Shown: positions 52,015 through 60,490 of the stretch, piece after piece
Layout: every line of letters begins with the position of its first letter
Numbering within the stretch: the first letter of the stretch is position 1
Source of the DNA: Jiangella muralis
GTDB taxonomy: Bacteria > Actinomycetota > Actinomycetes > Jiangellales > Jiangellaceae
Length of the DNA stretch: 64,000 nt
Assembly: GCF_001270745.1 (NCBI RefSeq)
Contig: NZ_KQ434756.1
Coordinates: 210,906 to 274,905 of the forward strand
Reading direction: 5' to 3'
The notes under the pieces: model-generated
Databases searched by the model: none
Told to the model about the DNA's origin: nothing
The model's input: only the letters and a program-made list of their open reading frames with translations
Made by a program: the position numbers and the translations under genes

Positions 52015-54618
52015 TCAGAGCTGGTCGCGCAGCTCCTCGGCGGCCGCGACGAGCGCGGCGCGGGCGTCCGCGTCGCTCACCCGCTCGGCCACCGCGACGA
52101 ACCGGTCCAGCGACGTGCCGGCGGCCCCGGTCAGGCCGCGGCCGGCCAGCCGCTCGGCGGTCGCCAGGTGCGCGAGCAACTGGGCCGCCAGCGACCGGTT
52201 GACGACGCCGTCCTCGGCGTAGTCCTCCACCACCGAGCGGACACCGTCGAACGTGACCGGCGTCTGGACGCCGACCAGGATCGGGTCGTGGTCGCTGGCC
52301 CGGTAGACGGCGCCCGGCTGGAACAGCTCGCTGGCGAAGTAGTTGAACCGCGAGTACTCGAACAGCACCGACTCCACCGAGTTGATGTTCCACACGTCGG
52401 CGCCGGTGACCAGCCCCGCGTCGGTGACCGACGGGCTGGCCAGCACGTGGTCCAGCGAGCCGACCCTGCCGTCGAACACGTAGGTGTGCTCGCCGGCGAA
52501 CTCGTTGTTGAGGTCGGTGTAACCGGCGTCGTACAGCGCCCGCATCGGGTTCTCACCGCTGTAGGAGTTGAAGTCGCCGAGCAGGAACGCGTCGTCCGTC
52601 CCCGTCGCCGCGGCCCGCTCGCCGGCGAACGCCACCAGGGCCGCTGCCTGCGCCGTCCGGTCGGCGTCGAAGCAGCCCTCCGGCAGGTCGCCGCAGTCGC
52701 CGCCCTTGGACTTGAAGTGGTTGACGATCGCGTTGAACTCGTAGCCGGTGCCGAGCGCCCGGAACTCCTGCGCCAGCGGCTCGCGGGCGTTGTGGAAGGC
52801 CGGGTCGTCGATGAGGATCACCGACTCGCCGACCGGCTCGACCACGGCCGTCCGGTAGATGAACGCGGTGCGGATGACGTCCTCGTCGCTCGGCAGTGCG
52901 GCCGGCGACGGCACGAACGCCCAGGTGTCCGCGCCGGCGTCGGCGTTGAGCGCGTCGACCAGCGTGGCCAGCGCGACGTCACGGTCCTGGCCGAACACGG
53001 CCGAGTTCTCGATCTCCTGCAGCGAGACGACGTCGGCGCCGAGACCGTTGATGGCCGCGACGATCTTCGCCTCCTGCCGCTCCAGGTTCGTCTCGTCCCA
53101 GGCGCCGCGGGCGTCGCAGCCGCCGGAGACGGTGATCGGGGTGCCGGCGCGGTCGGTGAACGCCTGGCAGCCGGGCACGTCGACGCCCAGGGTGGTGAAG
53201 TAGTTCAGCACGTTGAACGCGGAGATCTTCAGGTCGCCGCCGACCTCCTGCGGGGCGGCGTTCGCCTCGCGGGTGTTGCCGGTGCCGAAGCTCACCACGT
53301 CCGGCGCCGGGCCGTTCACCGGCGACGTGGGCTGGAAGTTCCACTGGAACCGGAAGTCGAAGATCACGTCGTCCTGGAACGCGACCCCGGCCCCGGTGCG
53401 GGCCGGGTCCGCGTTCGTGAGGTACGGCACCTGGCTGCTGGTCGCCGTCCGGTTGGACTGGCCGTCGTCGAGCGTGACGGCGCGGGCGGCGTTGTCGGCG
53501 GCCGCCTCGTCGAACTCGGGCGTCCCGGGGGCGGCGATCTCGGTTTCCTGCACCAGCGGGCCGCCGAAGCCCAGGCCGATCGAGCCGAACGCGGTGCTGC
53601 CGAAGCCGCCCAGCTGGAACGTGTCGGAGACGACGTAGCCGTCGGCCGGGCGGACCAGCATGCCCTCGTAGACCTCGCGGCCGGCGTCCGTCGTGGGCAG
53701 CGTGAACGGCACCGGCTTGACCGCCTCGGCCGGCTCGGTGAGCGTCTCCAGCCCGTCGGCGGCCAGCTCGATCTCGGTCAGCCCGAAGTACTCGGTGACC
53801 TCGCCGGTGACCCGAACGTGGTCGCCGATCTCGACCTGGCCCGCGGTCGACGGCGAGAAGACGAACACCGCGTCGGACGCCGTCCGCGCCGCGTCGCCGC
53901 CGCTGCCCGGCGTCTGGACGTAGTAGCCGCCGAACCCGCCGCTCGGGTACGTGGCCGTGACGACGCCGCTGGTGACGACGGTCGTTCCGGCCAGCGGGGA
54001 GGCGGCGCCGGTGCCCTGGATCTGCGCGATCGTGGCCGGCTCCGGGTCCGGATCCGGGTCGCCGCCGCCGCTGTTGAGCGCGCCGAACGTGTGCGCCAGC
54101 GGCCCGGTCCAGGCGCCCTGGACCTGCTGCAGCGACTGGCCGACCGGCGTCGAGCTGGCCTCGGACACGCCGATGTCGACGGCGGCCATGCCGTTCGCCG
54201 GGCCGCCGACCGCCGTCATGCCGCCCTCGTAGGAGAGGAACTCCGCGACGCTGCCGTCCGGCCGGACCAGCGCGATGCCGTCGGGCGAGCCGTTCTGGAT
54301 GCCGTCGGTGGGGTACGTCGCGACGACCACCCCGGCCGCCGGGACGGCGCCGCTGAGCGTGCGGGTGTTGTACGGCGCGCCGCCGTTGCCGTTGTAGAGG
54401 ACGAGCTGCCAGCCGGAGAGGTCGGCGCCCGGGTCGGCCTGGATCTCGATCGCCTCACCGGTGTCGGCGCCGGCGTTGTCGTAGTGGAGCTCGCTGATGA
54501 ACGGGTCGCCTTCGGCCGCGCCGGCCGGGAGGAGGGGCACCGCGGCCAGGCTCGCGCCGGCCAGGCCGGCCGCGGCGACCGCCGCGAGCCAGCGGAGAGG
54601 GCGTCGGGTCGAGTGCAT
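52015..54618 (-). CDS. Secreted LTD-EEP nuclease (ExeM/NucH-like)
   Basis: This 867-residue exported protein has a signal peptide (RRPLRWLAAVAAAGLAGASL, cleavage near AGAAE). Next comes a lamin-tail domain (FISELHYDNAGADTGEAIEI, ~38-57) and a central OB-like segment with DHVRVTGEVTEYFGLTEIEL. The C-terminal EEP nuclease domain has FNVLNYFTT, LQEIEN, NAIVNHFKSKGGD, LLGDFNSY and SDHDPILVG. This layout matches extracellular DNases such as ExeM and NucH. The final ~80 residues are helical. ATG 54618 follows AAAGG. With the surface 5'-nucleotidase upstream, it would turn extracellular DNA into nucleosides and phosphate. Confidence 0.9.
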   Translation of the reverse strand: MHSTRRPLRWLAAVAAAGLAGASLAAVPLLPAGAAEGDPFISELHYDNAGADTGEAIEIQADPGADLSGWQLVLYNGNGGAPYNTRTLSGAVPAAGVVVATYPTDGIQNGSPDGIALVRPDGSVAEFLSYEGGMTAVGGPANGMAAVDIGVSEASSTPVGQSLQQVQGAWTGPLAHTFGALNSGGGDPDPDPEPATIAQIQGTGAASPLAGTTVVTSGVVTATYPSGGFGGYYVQTPGSGGDAARTASDAVFVFSPSTAGQVEIGDHVRVTGEVTEYFGLTEIELAADGLETLTEPAEAVKPVPFTLPTTDAGREVYEGMLVRPADGYVVSDTFQLGGFGSTAFGSIGLGFGGPLVQETEIAAPGTPEFDEAAADNAARAVTLDDGQSNRTATSSQVPYLTNADPARTGAGVAFQDDVIFDFRFQWNFQPTSPVNGPAPDVVSFGTGNTREANAAPQEVGGDLKISAFNVLNYFTTLGVDVPGCQAFTDRAGTPITVSGGCDARGAWDETNLERQEAKIVAAINGLGADVVSLQEIENSAVFGQDRDVALATLVDALNADAGADTWAFVPSPAALPSDEDVIRTAFIYRTAVVEPVGESVILIDDPAFHNAREPLAQEFRALGTGYEFNAIVNHFKSKGGDCGDLPEGCFDADRTAQAAALVAFAGERAAATGTDDAFLLGDFNSYSGENPMRALYDAGYTDLNNEFAGEHTYVFDGRVGSLDHVLASPSVTDAGLVTGADVWNINSVESVLFEYSRFNYFASELFQPGAVYRASDHDPILVGVQTPVTFDGVRSVVEDYAEDGVVNRSLAAQLLAHLATAERLAGRGLTGAAGTSLDRFVAVAERVSDADARAALVAAAEELRDQL

Positions 54619-54658
54619 CGATCGCACCTTTCGGGTCGAGGGATCGGACCTCGGATGA

Positions 54659-54692
54659 CGTGGCGCCCCGCCGGGGTGTGCGGGGCGCCACG
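54659..54692 (-). terminator. Terminator of the 5'-nucleotidase gene
   Basis: CGTGGCGCCCCGC (54659-54671) and GCGGGGCGCCACG (54680-54692) form a perfect 13-base stem with an 8-base loop, 27 bases after the stop. It separates the 5'-nucleotidase and nuclease transcripts, at least partly. Confidence 0.75.
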
Positions 54693-54719
54693 ATCGGTGT
54701 GGCTCGGCCGGTGCGGCCG

Positions 54720-56996
54720 TCAGGCCTCGGGGTCGCCGGAGCCGGTGCCGGCGCTCTTGCGCCGCGAGAGGGCGAACAGGCCGCCACCCAGCGCGAGCAC
54801 CACGACGCCGCCGATGACCCACCAGAGCACGCCGGACGAACCGGTGTCGGGCAGTTCCTCGCCGTTCTCGGTGCCGTCCTCGGTGCCGTTCTCGTCGGCG
54901 CCGTTGTCGGTGCCGTTCTCATCGCCGTTCTCGGCGCCGTTCTCGTCGCCGTTCTCGTCACCGTCATCGGTGCCGGGGTCGTCGCCGAAGTCGACCGTCA
55001 CGGGCAGGGTGACCGTCGTACCGGTCTCGGCCAGCTCGACCACGAGGGTCGTCTCGGCCGCCTCCTTGGCGGAGTCGGCCGTGATCGCCGGGACCGTGAC
55101 GCGAACCTGCGCCCGGCCGACCTCGTCGGTGGTGTCGACGATGGCCGGGTCGACGTCGACCTTGCCCACTTCCTGGCCGGCCAGCGTCACCGTCGCCGTC
55201 GCGTCGACCGGCTCGCCGTTGCTGAACAGCAGCGACGACAGGTCGACGGCGATCTCGTCGCCGGTCTCGTAGACGGCCTCGGGGTCGGACACCCAGCTGA
55301 CGCCGACGGCCCGCTGGGCGAGGTCCGGCGAGGCCGGCGAGTTCTCGCCCAGGTAGGACACCATCGCCTGCAGGTCGACCTGGCCGGTGTCGGTCGGGTT
55401 GCTGCCCTGCGCCAGGGTGGCGAAGTTGTCGCCGCCGGAGGCCAGGAACGAGTTGACGACGACGCGGTACTCCCCGTCGGGCTCGACCGGGTTGCCGACC
55501 AACGACATCGACGTGATGCGCTCGCCCGGCGCCGCGGCCGGGTCGTAGGTGTAGGTGAGCTCCCGCGAGACGCCCAGCTTGAGGAACGGACGCGACGCGC
55601 CCGCGGGCTGCCACTGCTCCTCCAGCACCTGGGCGATCTGCTCGCCCGTGAGCGTCGTGGTGACGAGCGTGTTGGCGAACGGCTGGACCAGCGCCGCCTC
55701 CTGGTAGGTGACGTTGCCGTCCGGGTCGTTCTCGCCGGTGCTCGCGAACTCCATGTCCGCGCGCAGGCCGCCCGGGTTCATGAACGCGATCTGCGCGTCG
55801 AGGTCGGTCACGCGGGCCGCGGCCAGCTGGACGTCGGCGACGAAGTTGCCGAGCGTCGACTCGCCGCCGCGGTTCTCCGGCGCCTCGTCCTCACCCTCGG
55901 GCGTGTTCTGGACGGCGCGGTTGAAGTCGGCGGTGATGTCGCCGAGCGGCTGCGCGCCCAGTTCCGCCGCCGCGTCCTCAGCCGCCGCGACGTCCTCGGC
56001 GATCGCCTGGTCCGCCGGGAACAGCGGGCTCCACGAGCCGTCCTCGTTCTGCTCGGTCAGCGGGATGATGTCGGAGCTGACAGCCATGACCGCGCCCGCG
56101 TCGGTGTCGTAGGTGAAGCTGAGCTTGTTGAGGTTGTAGCCGTACTGGCCGGCGCTCACGACCGGGCGGGTGGTGACCTCACGGTCGGCCCACTCCGGCA
56201 CCTCGATCGCGTGGTTGTACGCGAGGTGGGTGTGGCCGGAGACGATGGCGTCGACGTCGGCGCTCACGCCGGTGACGATCGCGCCGAAGTCGCTGGCCGG
56301 GTCGGTGGCGGACTCGACGGACGTCGTGGCCGCGCCCTCGTGGACGAGCAGCACGACGATGTCGGCGCCGCCGGCCTTCAGCTCGGCCGCGGAGGCGTTC
56401 GTCGCCTCGACGATGTCGCCGACCTCGAGCGCCTCGATGCCGCTCGGGCTGACCAGCTCGGGCAGGTGCTCGGTGACCGCGCCGACGAAGCCGACGGTGA
56501 CGCCGTCGAACGTCTCGGTCCAGGTCGGCGCGATCTCGTTGGCCGTCTCGCAGCCGGTGGCGGCGCCGTCGGCGACCGTCACGTTGGCGCCGATGTACTC
56601 CCATCCCGCGCGCGGGATGACGCGGTCGATGAGGTCGCAGTAGCCCTGGTCGAACTCGTGGTTGCCGACGGCACTGACGTCCAGCCCGGCGTCGCTCAAC
56701 GCGTCGATGGTCGGGTTGTCCTGCTGGATGAACGAGGTGAACGTCGACGCGCCGATGAGGTCGCCCGCGGCGGCGAAGACGGTGTTCGGGCCGCTCACCT
56801 CGGCGACGGCGCCCGCGAGCACTGCGGCGCCCGCGGCCTGTCCGTCGGCGCTGATGCGGCCGTGGAAGTCGTTGATGCCGAGAACGTCGATCTGGACCTC
56901 GGCAGCCTGGGCGGGGACGGCGGTGAGCCCGACCCCCGCCAGCCCCAGAGCGGCAGCAGCACCAAGGGCACGGTGGAAACGCCTGTTCAGGCGCAT
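54720..56996 (-). CDS. LPDTG-anchored 5'-nucleotidase/2',3'-cyclic phosphodiesterase
   Basis: This 758-residue surface protein has a signal peptide ending in PAQAA and a metallophosphatase domain. The latter has LGINDFHGR, AAGDLIGAS, VGNHEFDQG, LLVHEG and VSGHTHLAYNH (~45-270). The C-terminal 5'-nucleotidase domain has FMNPGGLRADM, PFANTLVTTTLTG and SFLASGGDNF. An Asn-Gly-Asp-Glu repeat spacer, the sortase motif LPDTG, a membrane helix and RRKS follow. It dephosphorylates nucleotides at the cell surface. The start is ATG 56996 behind GGGGGT. A sortase gene is not in the window. Confidence 0.93.
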   Translation of the reverse strand: MRLNRRFHRALGAAAALGLAGVGLTAVPAQAAEVQIDVLGINDFHGRISADGQAAGAAVLAGAVAEVSGPNTVFAAAGDLIGASTFTSFIQQDNPTIDALSDAGLDVSAVGNHEFDQGYCDLIDRVIPRAGWEYIGANVTVADGAATGCETANEIAPTWTETFDGVTVGFVGAVTEHLPELVSPSGIEALEVGDIVEATNASAAELKAGGADIVVLLVHEGAATTSVESATDPASDFGAIVTGVSADVDAIVSGHTHLAYNHAIEVPEWADREVTTRPVVSAGQYGYNLNKLSFTYDTDAGAVMAVSSDIIPLTEQNEDGSWSPLFPADQAIAEDVAAAEDAAAELGAQPLGDITADFNRAVQNTPEGEDEAPENRGGESTLGNFVADVQLAAARVTDLDAQIAFMNPGGLRADMEFASTGENDPDGNVTYQEAALVQPFANTLVTTTLTGEQIAQVLEEQWQPAGASRPFLKLGVSRELTYTYDPAAAPGERITSMSLVGNPVEPDGEYRVVVNSFLASGGDNFATLAQGSNPTDTGQVDLQAMVSYLGENSPASPDLAQRAVGVSWVSDPEAVYETGDEIAVDLSSLLFSNGEPVDATATVTLAGQEVGKVDVDPAIVDTTDEVGRAQVRVTVPAITADSAKEAAETTLVVELAETGTTVTLPVTVDFGDDPGTDDGDENGDENGAENGDENGTDNGADENGTEDGTENGEELPDTGSSGVLWWVIGGVVVLALGGGLFALSRRKSAGTGSGDPEA

Positions 56997-57155
56997 ATTT
57001 CTACCCCCTACATGGCAGTTTGACGGCGGTGACGCTATCTCCGCAGGGTGAACGGAGGGCATACACCACGGCACAGGCTGGTCGTGACCCCGGCCACCCG
57101 TCAACAGGTCCGGCCTTCGAGATGTATTCGTGACAAGCTGTCGGTCGGCTCCGTT

Positions 57156-57725
57156 ATGGTCGGGGTCGTGACGACGTCCCCGATCCTCGCCCGCACGCTG
57201 GCCGCCGCGGCCGCCGTCGCGGTGCTCGCCGCGTGTTCGTCCGGCGGCGACGAGCCGGCCGGTCTCGACGACACCCCCACGGCGGCGCCGACGGACCAGC
57301 CGTCCGGCGATCCCCCCGCGGGCGGCGACGCCGAGGCCGCCGTCGTCGACGCGTACGAGCGGTACTGGGACGCCCGCATCCAGTCGGTCAACGGCCCCGA
57401 CGACAGCCCCGCCGCGTTCGCCGGCGTCGCCACCGAGTCGACCATCGCGCTGCACCAGCAGACCGCGCGCACGTACGAGCAGGAGGGCATCGTCTTCTCC
57501 GGCGAGCCGCGTGTGTACGACACCACGGTTTCGATCGACGGCGAGACGGGCACCGTCACCTCGTGCGTCGACGACAGCGCGTGGGTGGGGTCACAGAACG
57601 GCGAGCCGCTGCCCGCCAACCCGGACAAGCCGACGGTGTATCCCGTGCAGTTCCAGGTGCTGTTCCTCGACGACTCATGGCTGATCGGCGACCCGATCGA
57701 AGTGGAGGGCGACGTCTCATGCTGA
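57156..57725 (+). CDS. Lipoprotein of unknown function
   Basis: This 189-residue lipoprotein has a signal with lipobox LAAC followed by SSGGDEP and a Pro/Thr-rich stretch. The domain (~65-189) reads VVDAYERYWDARIQSV and later GTVTSCVDDSAWVG, which resembles NTF2-like lipoproteins of actinobacteria. A Cys is the last residue. ATG 57156 and GTG 57168 are possible starts. Its stop overlaps the next gene by 7 bases, so the two proteins probably act together. Confidence 0.65.
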   Translation: MVGVVTTSPILARTLAAAAAVAVLAACSSGGDEPAGLDDTPTAAPTDQPSGDPPAGGDAEAAVVDAYERYWDARIQSVNGPDDSPAAFAGVATESTIALHQQTARTYEQEGIVFSGEPRVYDTTVSIDGETGTVTSCVDDSAWVGSQNGEPLPANPDKPTVYPVQFQVLFLDDSWLIGDPIEVEGDVSC

Positions 57726-58648
57726 CCCGCCGGCTCACCGGCCTGCTGCTGGCGGCCGTCACCGTGGTGGGGACCATGGTGATCACCGCCGTACAAGTGA
57801 CCCCCGCGGCCGCCGACGACTGCATGCAGCACGTCGAGACCAGTCCCGGTGTCTGGGAGTACATCAACACCTGCACCGGCGACGACGGTGGTGAAGAAGA
57901 GGACGACGGCGATGGCGGCGGCGACGGCAACACCGAGCCCGAGTGCTATCTCGGCCGCGAAGAGCAGTTCAACTACGACTGGTCCTTCTGCGACGGCGAG
58001 CTGAGCTGCTACGTCTTCAGCCCGCCGCCGTCGGCGCCCGAGGAGGAGGACTGGCCGGAGAAGCCGGCCGACGCGCCCGAGGACGCGGTCTACGCCAACC
58101 AGGCCTGCTTCACGCAGCCCCCCGAGGAGGCCCTCGTCAGCAACGAGTACCTCTGGCTCGACCCACCCGAGGACGTCATCAACTGGGAGCAGGAGGCCAT
58201 CCAGGCCTTCGGCGCGCTGGTGGCGCCCGACTTCGACCTCGCCTTCAACCCGCCGCAGCGCGCGTACGTCACGCTCGACACCTGGTACTGGGCCGAGGGC
58301 GCCACCGACGGCGAGATCACCGGCACGTCGGCGGCCGGGCTGGTCGCCATCGCGACGCCGGAACGGCTCGAAGTGCAGCCCGGCGACGGCTCGGCGATGC
58401 TGACCTGCCCGTTCACGGTCGCCCAGAGCGACGCCTGCAGCTACGTCTACCCCAAGGCGTCGGTCGACGGCACCGCGACGGTCGACGGACAGCCGGCGTA
58501 CGAGGGTCAGGCGCGGCTGGTCTACACGGTGCGGTTCGAGTTCAACGGCACGGTCATGGACATCCCCGGCGTACCGGCCGTGTTCGAGACGCCGTGGCAG
58601 GCGACCCCCATCCCGGTAGCCGAGATCCAGGCCATCGTCGAGGACTGA
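57719..58648 (+). CDS. Secreted acidic Cys-containing protein of unknown function
   Basis: This 309-residue protein has a cleavable signal peptide (RRLTGLLLAAVTVVGTMVI, cleavage near AAADD). A very acidic stretch (GGEEEDDGDGGGDG) and several cysteines (DDCMQH, NTCTGD, ECYLG, FCDGELSCYVF) follow. The second half contains DLAFNPPQRAYVTLDTWYW and LVYTVRFEFNG, a beta-rich pattern. I do not recognise the family. It is translated directly after the lipoprotein gene, overlapping it by 7 bases. Confidence 0.6.
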   Translation: MLTRRLTGLLLAAVTVVGTMVITAVQVTPAAADDCMQHVETSPGVWEYINTCTGDDGGEEEDDGDGGGDGNTEPECYLGREEQFNYDWSFCDGELSCYVFSPPPSAPEEEDWPEKPADAPEDAVYANQACFTQPPEEALVSNEYLWLDPPEDVINWEQEAIQAFGALVAPDFDLAFNPPQRAYVTLDTWYWAEGATDGEITGTSAAGLVAIATPERLEVQPGDGSAMLTCPFTVAQSDACSYVYPKASVDGTATVDGQPAYEGQARLVYTVRFEFNGTVMDIPGVPAVFETPWQATPIPVAEIQAIVED

Positions 58649-58654
58649 CCAACG

Positions 58655-59003
58655 GCCGGTTCCGACCAGCAGGACGTGCCGGCCGGCGTAGACGGGTGAG
58701 AGCGCCCGCAGGCTCCAGCGGTCGGCGCGGAGTCGGGCGGCGACCGCGCCGAAGTCGAATCCGGCGATCGAGGCGACGACGCGGATAGCCGGTCGCGTCG
58801 GAGCCGAGCACCGCGTCGAGCACCGCCACGGTGTCGGCGAGCGTGTTCGCCCACGACCACGCGCCGGGCATGCCCCAGCACCCGCGCTAGTGGAACACGA
58901 GCACGCCGAATCCGGCCCGGCGCAGCGCCTGCGCGATGTCGCCGCTGCGTTCCCATCCCGGGAACCCGTGCAGCAGCGCGACAGCCACCCGCCGGTTCGA
59001 CAT
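58655..59003 (-). pseudogene. Broken alpha/beta hydrolase gene
   Basis: From ATG 59003 the minus strand reads MSNRRVAVALLHGFPGWERS, then an FH followed by TAG at 58887-58889 where a Tyr would be expected, then RGCWGMPGAWSWANTLADTV. A frameshift near 58790 is needed to continue into VVASIAGFDFGAVAARL. This is the N-terminal half of an alpha/beta hydrolase; the rest is missing. Sequencing errors are possible, but two separate lesions favour true decay. Confidence 0.7.
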
Positions 59004-59099
59004 TTGTCGAGGCTGCGGGCGGCAGATCTCAACGTAGTGAAGCGGACGGCGGCATCACCTAGGGCTTAGCGTCTGCGGGCAACCAATGGGAGGATCTCC

Positions 59100-60059
59100 A
59101 TGGAAGCACTCGGGCTGCCGGGTGTGGCCGAGATACGACGTGCCGCCGACCGGCTGGCCGGAGTCGCCGACCACACCCCGATGCTCCGCCTCGCCAGTGC
59201 CCCCGATTCGTCCATCGCCATCAAGGCCGAGTGCCTGCAGCCCACCGGCTCGTTCAAGGTCCGGGGGGCGGGCAACCTCCTGTCCCACCTGCCGGGCGAT
59301 CGGCCGCCGTTCGTCTACACCGCGAGCGCGGGCAACATGGCACTCGCGATGGCCTGGCATGCCGAGCGCCTCGGCATTCGAGCGGTCGCCATCGTTCCCG
59401 AGACCGCGCCGGCGGCCAAGACCGCCCGGATCGCCGACCTGGGGGCAGAGGTCGTCTCGGTTCCGTTCGACGCGTGGTGGCAGGCGATGGTGGACGGCGG
59501 GTCCGCCGCGTTCGCCGACGGACTGTTCGTCCACCCCTTCTGCGATCCGGCGGTGATCGCCGGCAACGCGGTGATCGGCCTGGAGATCGCCGCTCAGGAG
59601 CCCGGCGTCGACGCCGTTGTCGTCCCCTTCGGCGGTGGCGGCCTGGTGCTGGGGGTGTACCTGGGTCTGCGGGCCGCCGGGTGCACGGCTCCGGTGTACG
59701 CAGCCGAGGTCGAGACGGCCGCGCCCTTCGCCCTCGCACGGGCGGCTGGTCACCCCGTGGAGCCGGACCGCGCTCGCAGCTTCGTCGACGGCATCGGCGG
59801 CCGCGCCGTGTTCGCCCAGATCTGGCCACATGCCGAGCAGAACCTGGCCGGTTCGGTCGTCGTCAGCATCGCCGAGACCGCGGCTGCTCTGCGGCTCGTT
59901 GCCCGGGAGACCAAGCTGCTGGTGGAAGGCGCGGCAGCGGCAGCGGTCGCCGCCGCGAGGAAGCTCCAGGACACCCACGCCCGGATCGTCGTCGTCGGCT
60001 CGGGCGGCAACATCGACCACGACGTCGTCGCTCGAATCCTGACGGGCGCCGACGCGTAA
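59100..60059 (+). CDS. Threonine dehydratase-like PLP enzyme
   Basis: This 319-residue fold-type II PLP enzyme has the Schiff-base lysine in GSFKVRGA (~50-57), SAGNMALAMAWHAE (~75-88) and the phosphate loop VVPFGGGGLVLGV. It resembles IlvA/TdcB-type dehydratases or serine racemase-like enzymes without a regulatory ACT domain. The start is ATG 59100 behind GGGAGG. A RidA gene follows 16 bases later, which fits a dehydratase releasing reactive enamines. Other hydroxyamino acids are possible substrates. Confidence 0.87.
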   Translation: MEALGLPGVAEIRRAADRLAGVADHTPMLRLASAPDSSIAIKAECLQPTGSFKVRGAGNLLSHLPGDRPPFVYTASAGNMALAMAWHAERLGIRAVAIVPETAPAAKTARIADLGAEVVSVPFDAWWQAMVDGGSAAFADGLFVHPFCDPAVIAGNAVIGLEIAAQEPGVDAVVVPFGGGGLVLGVYLGLRAAGCTAPVYAAEVETAAPFALARAAGHPVEPDRARSFVDGIGGRAVFAQIWPHAEQNLAGSVVVSIAETAAALRLVARETKLLVEGAAAAAVAAARKLQDTHARIVVVGSGGNIDHDVVARILTGADA

Positions 60060-60075
60060 CAGGAGGAACACCACC

Positions 60076-60456
60076 ATGAGCCCAGTGACAGCCATCCAGA
60101 CCGCCGCAACGGTCGGGCCCTACTCACCCGCCACCGTCGCCACTGGACGCTTCGTCTTCATCTCCGGCCAGGGCGCGATCCGGAACGGCGCCTACCACCC
60201 CGGCACCATCGAGGACGAGACGCGGATGACGCTGGAGAACATCGCCGATCTCCTCGAGCAGGCCGGCACCGACCGGAACTCGGTGACACATTGCCGGATC
60301 TTCCTCAGCGACATCGACGACTTCGCCGCCGTCAACGAGATCTACGCGTCCTTCTTCAGTACCCCCTACCCCGCGCGCACCACGGTGCAGGCAGGCGCCC
60401 TCCCCCTGGGTGTCAAGGTGGAGATCGAGTGCATCGCCGTGGTCGCCGAAACGTGA
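60076..60456 (+). CDS. RidA-family enamine/imine deaminase
   Basis: This 126-residue protein hydrolyses reactive enamines and imines such as 2-aminoacrylate. It carries GPYSPATVATGRFVFISGQG and the conserved C-terminal part with Arg in YPARTTVQAGALPLGVKVEIE, described at ~103-123. It is probably cotranscribed with the PLP enzyme (16-base gap, AGGAGG before ATG 60076) and would clear that enzyme's unstable product. Confidence 0.93.
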   Translation: MSPVTAIQTAATVGPYSPATVATGRFVFISGQGAIRNGAYHPGTIEDETRMTLENIADLLEQAGTDRNSVTHCRIFLSDIDDFAAVNEIYASFFSTPYPARTTVQAGALPLGVKVEIECIAVVAET

Positions 60457-60490
60457 CCCCCGCTATCGAGGACGGACACCGGCGAACGGG

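Noticed and set aside
51949..55272. 1107-residue plus-strand frame
   Set aside because: Shadow of the secreted nuclease gene and part of the 5'-nucleotidase gene.
57000..57060. PHO box upstream of the 5'-nucleotidase
   Set aside because: Only one clear GTTCACC half-site is present on the minus strand; the second repeat is not at the expected 11-base spacing.
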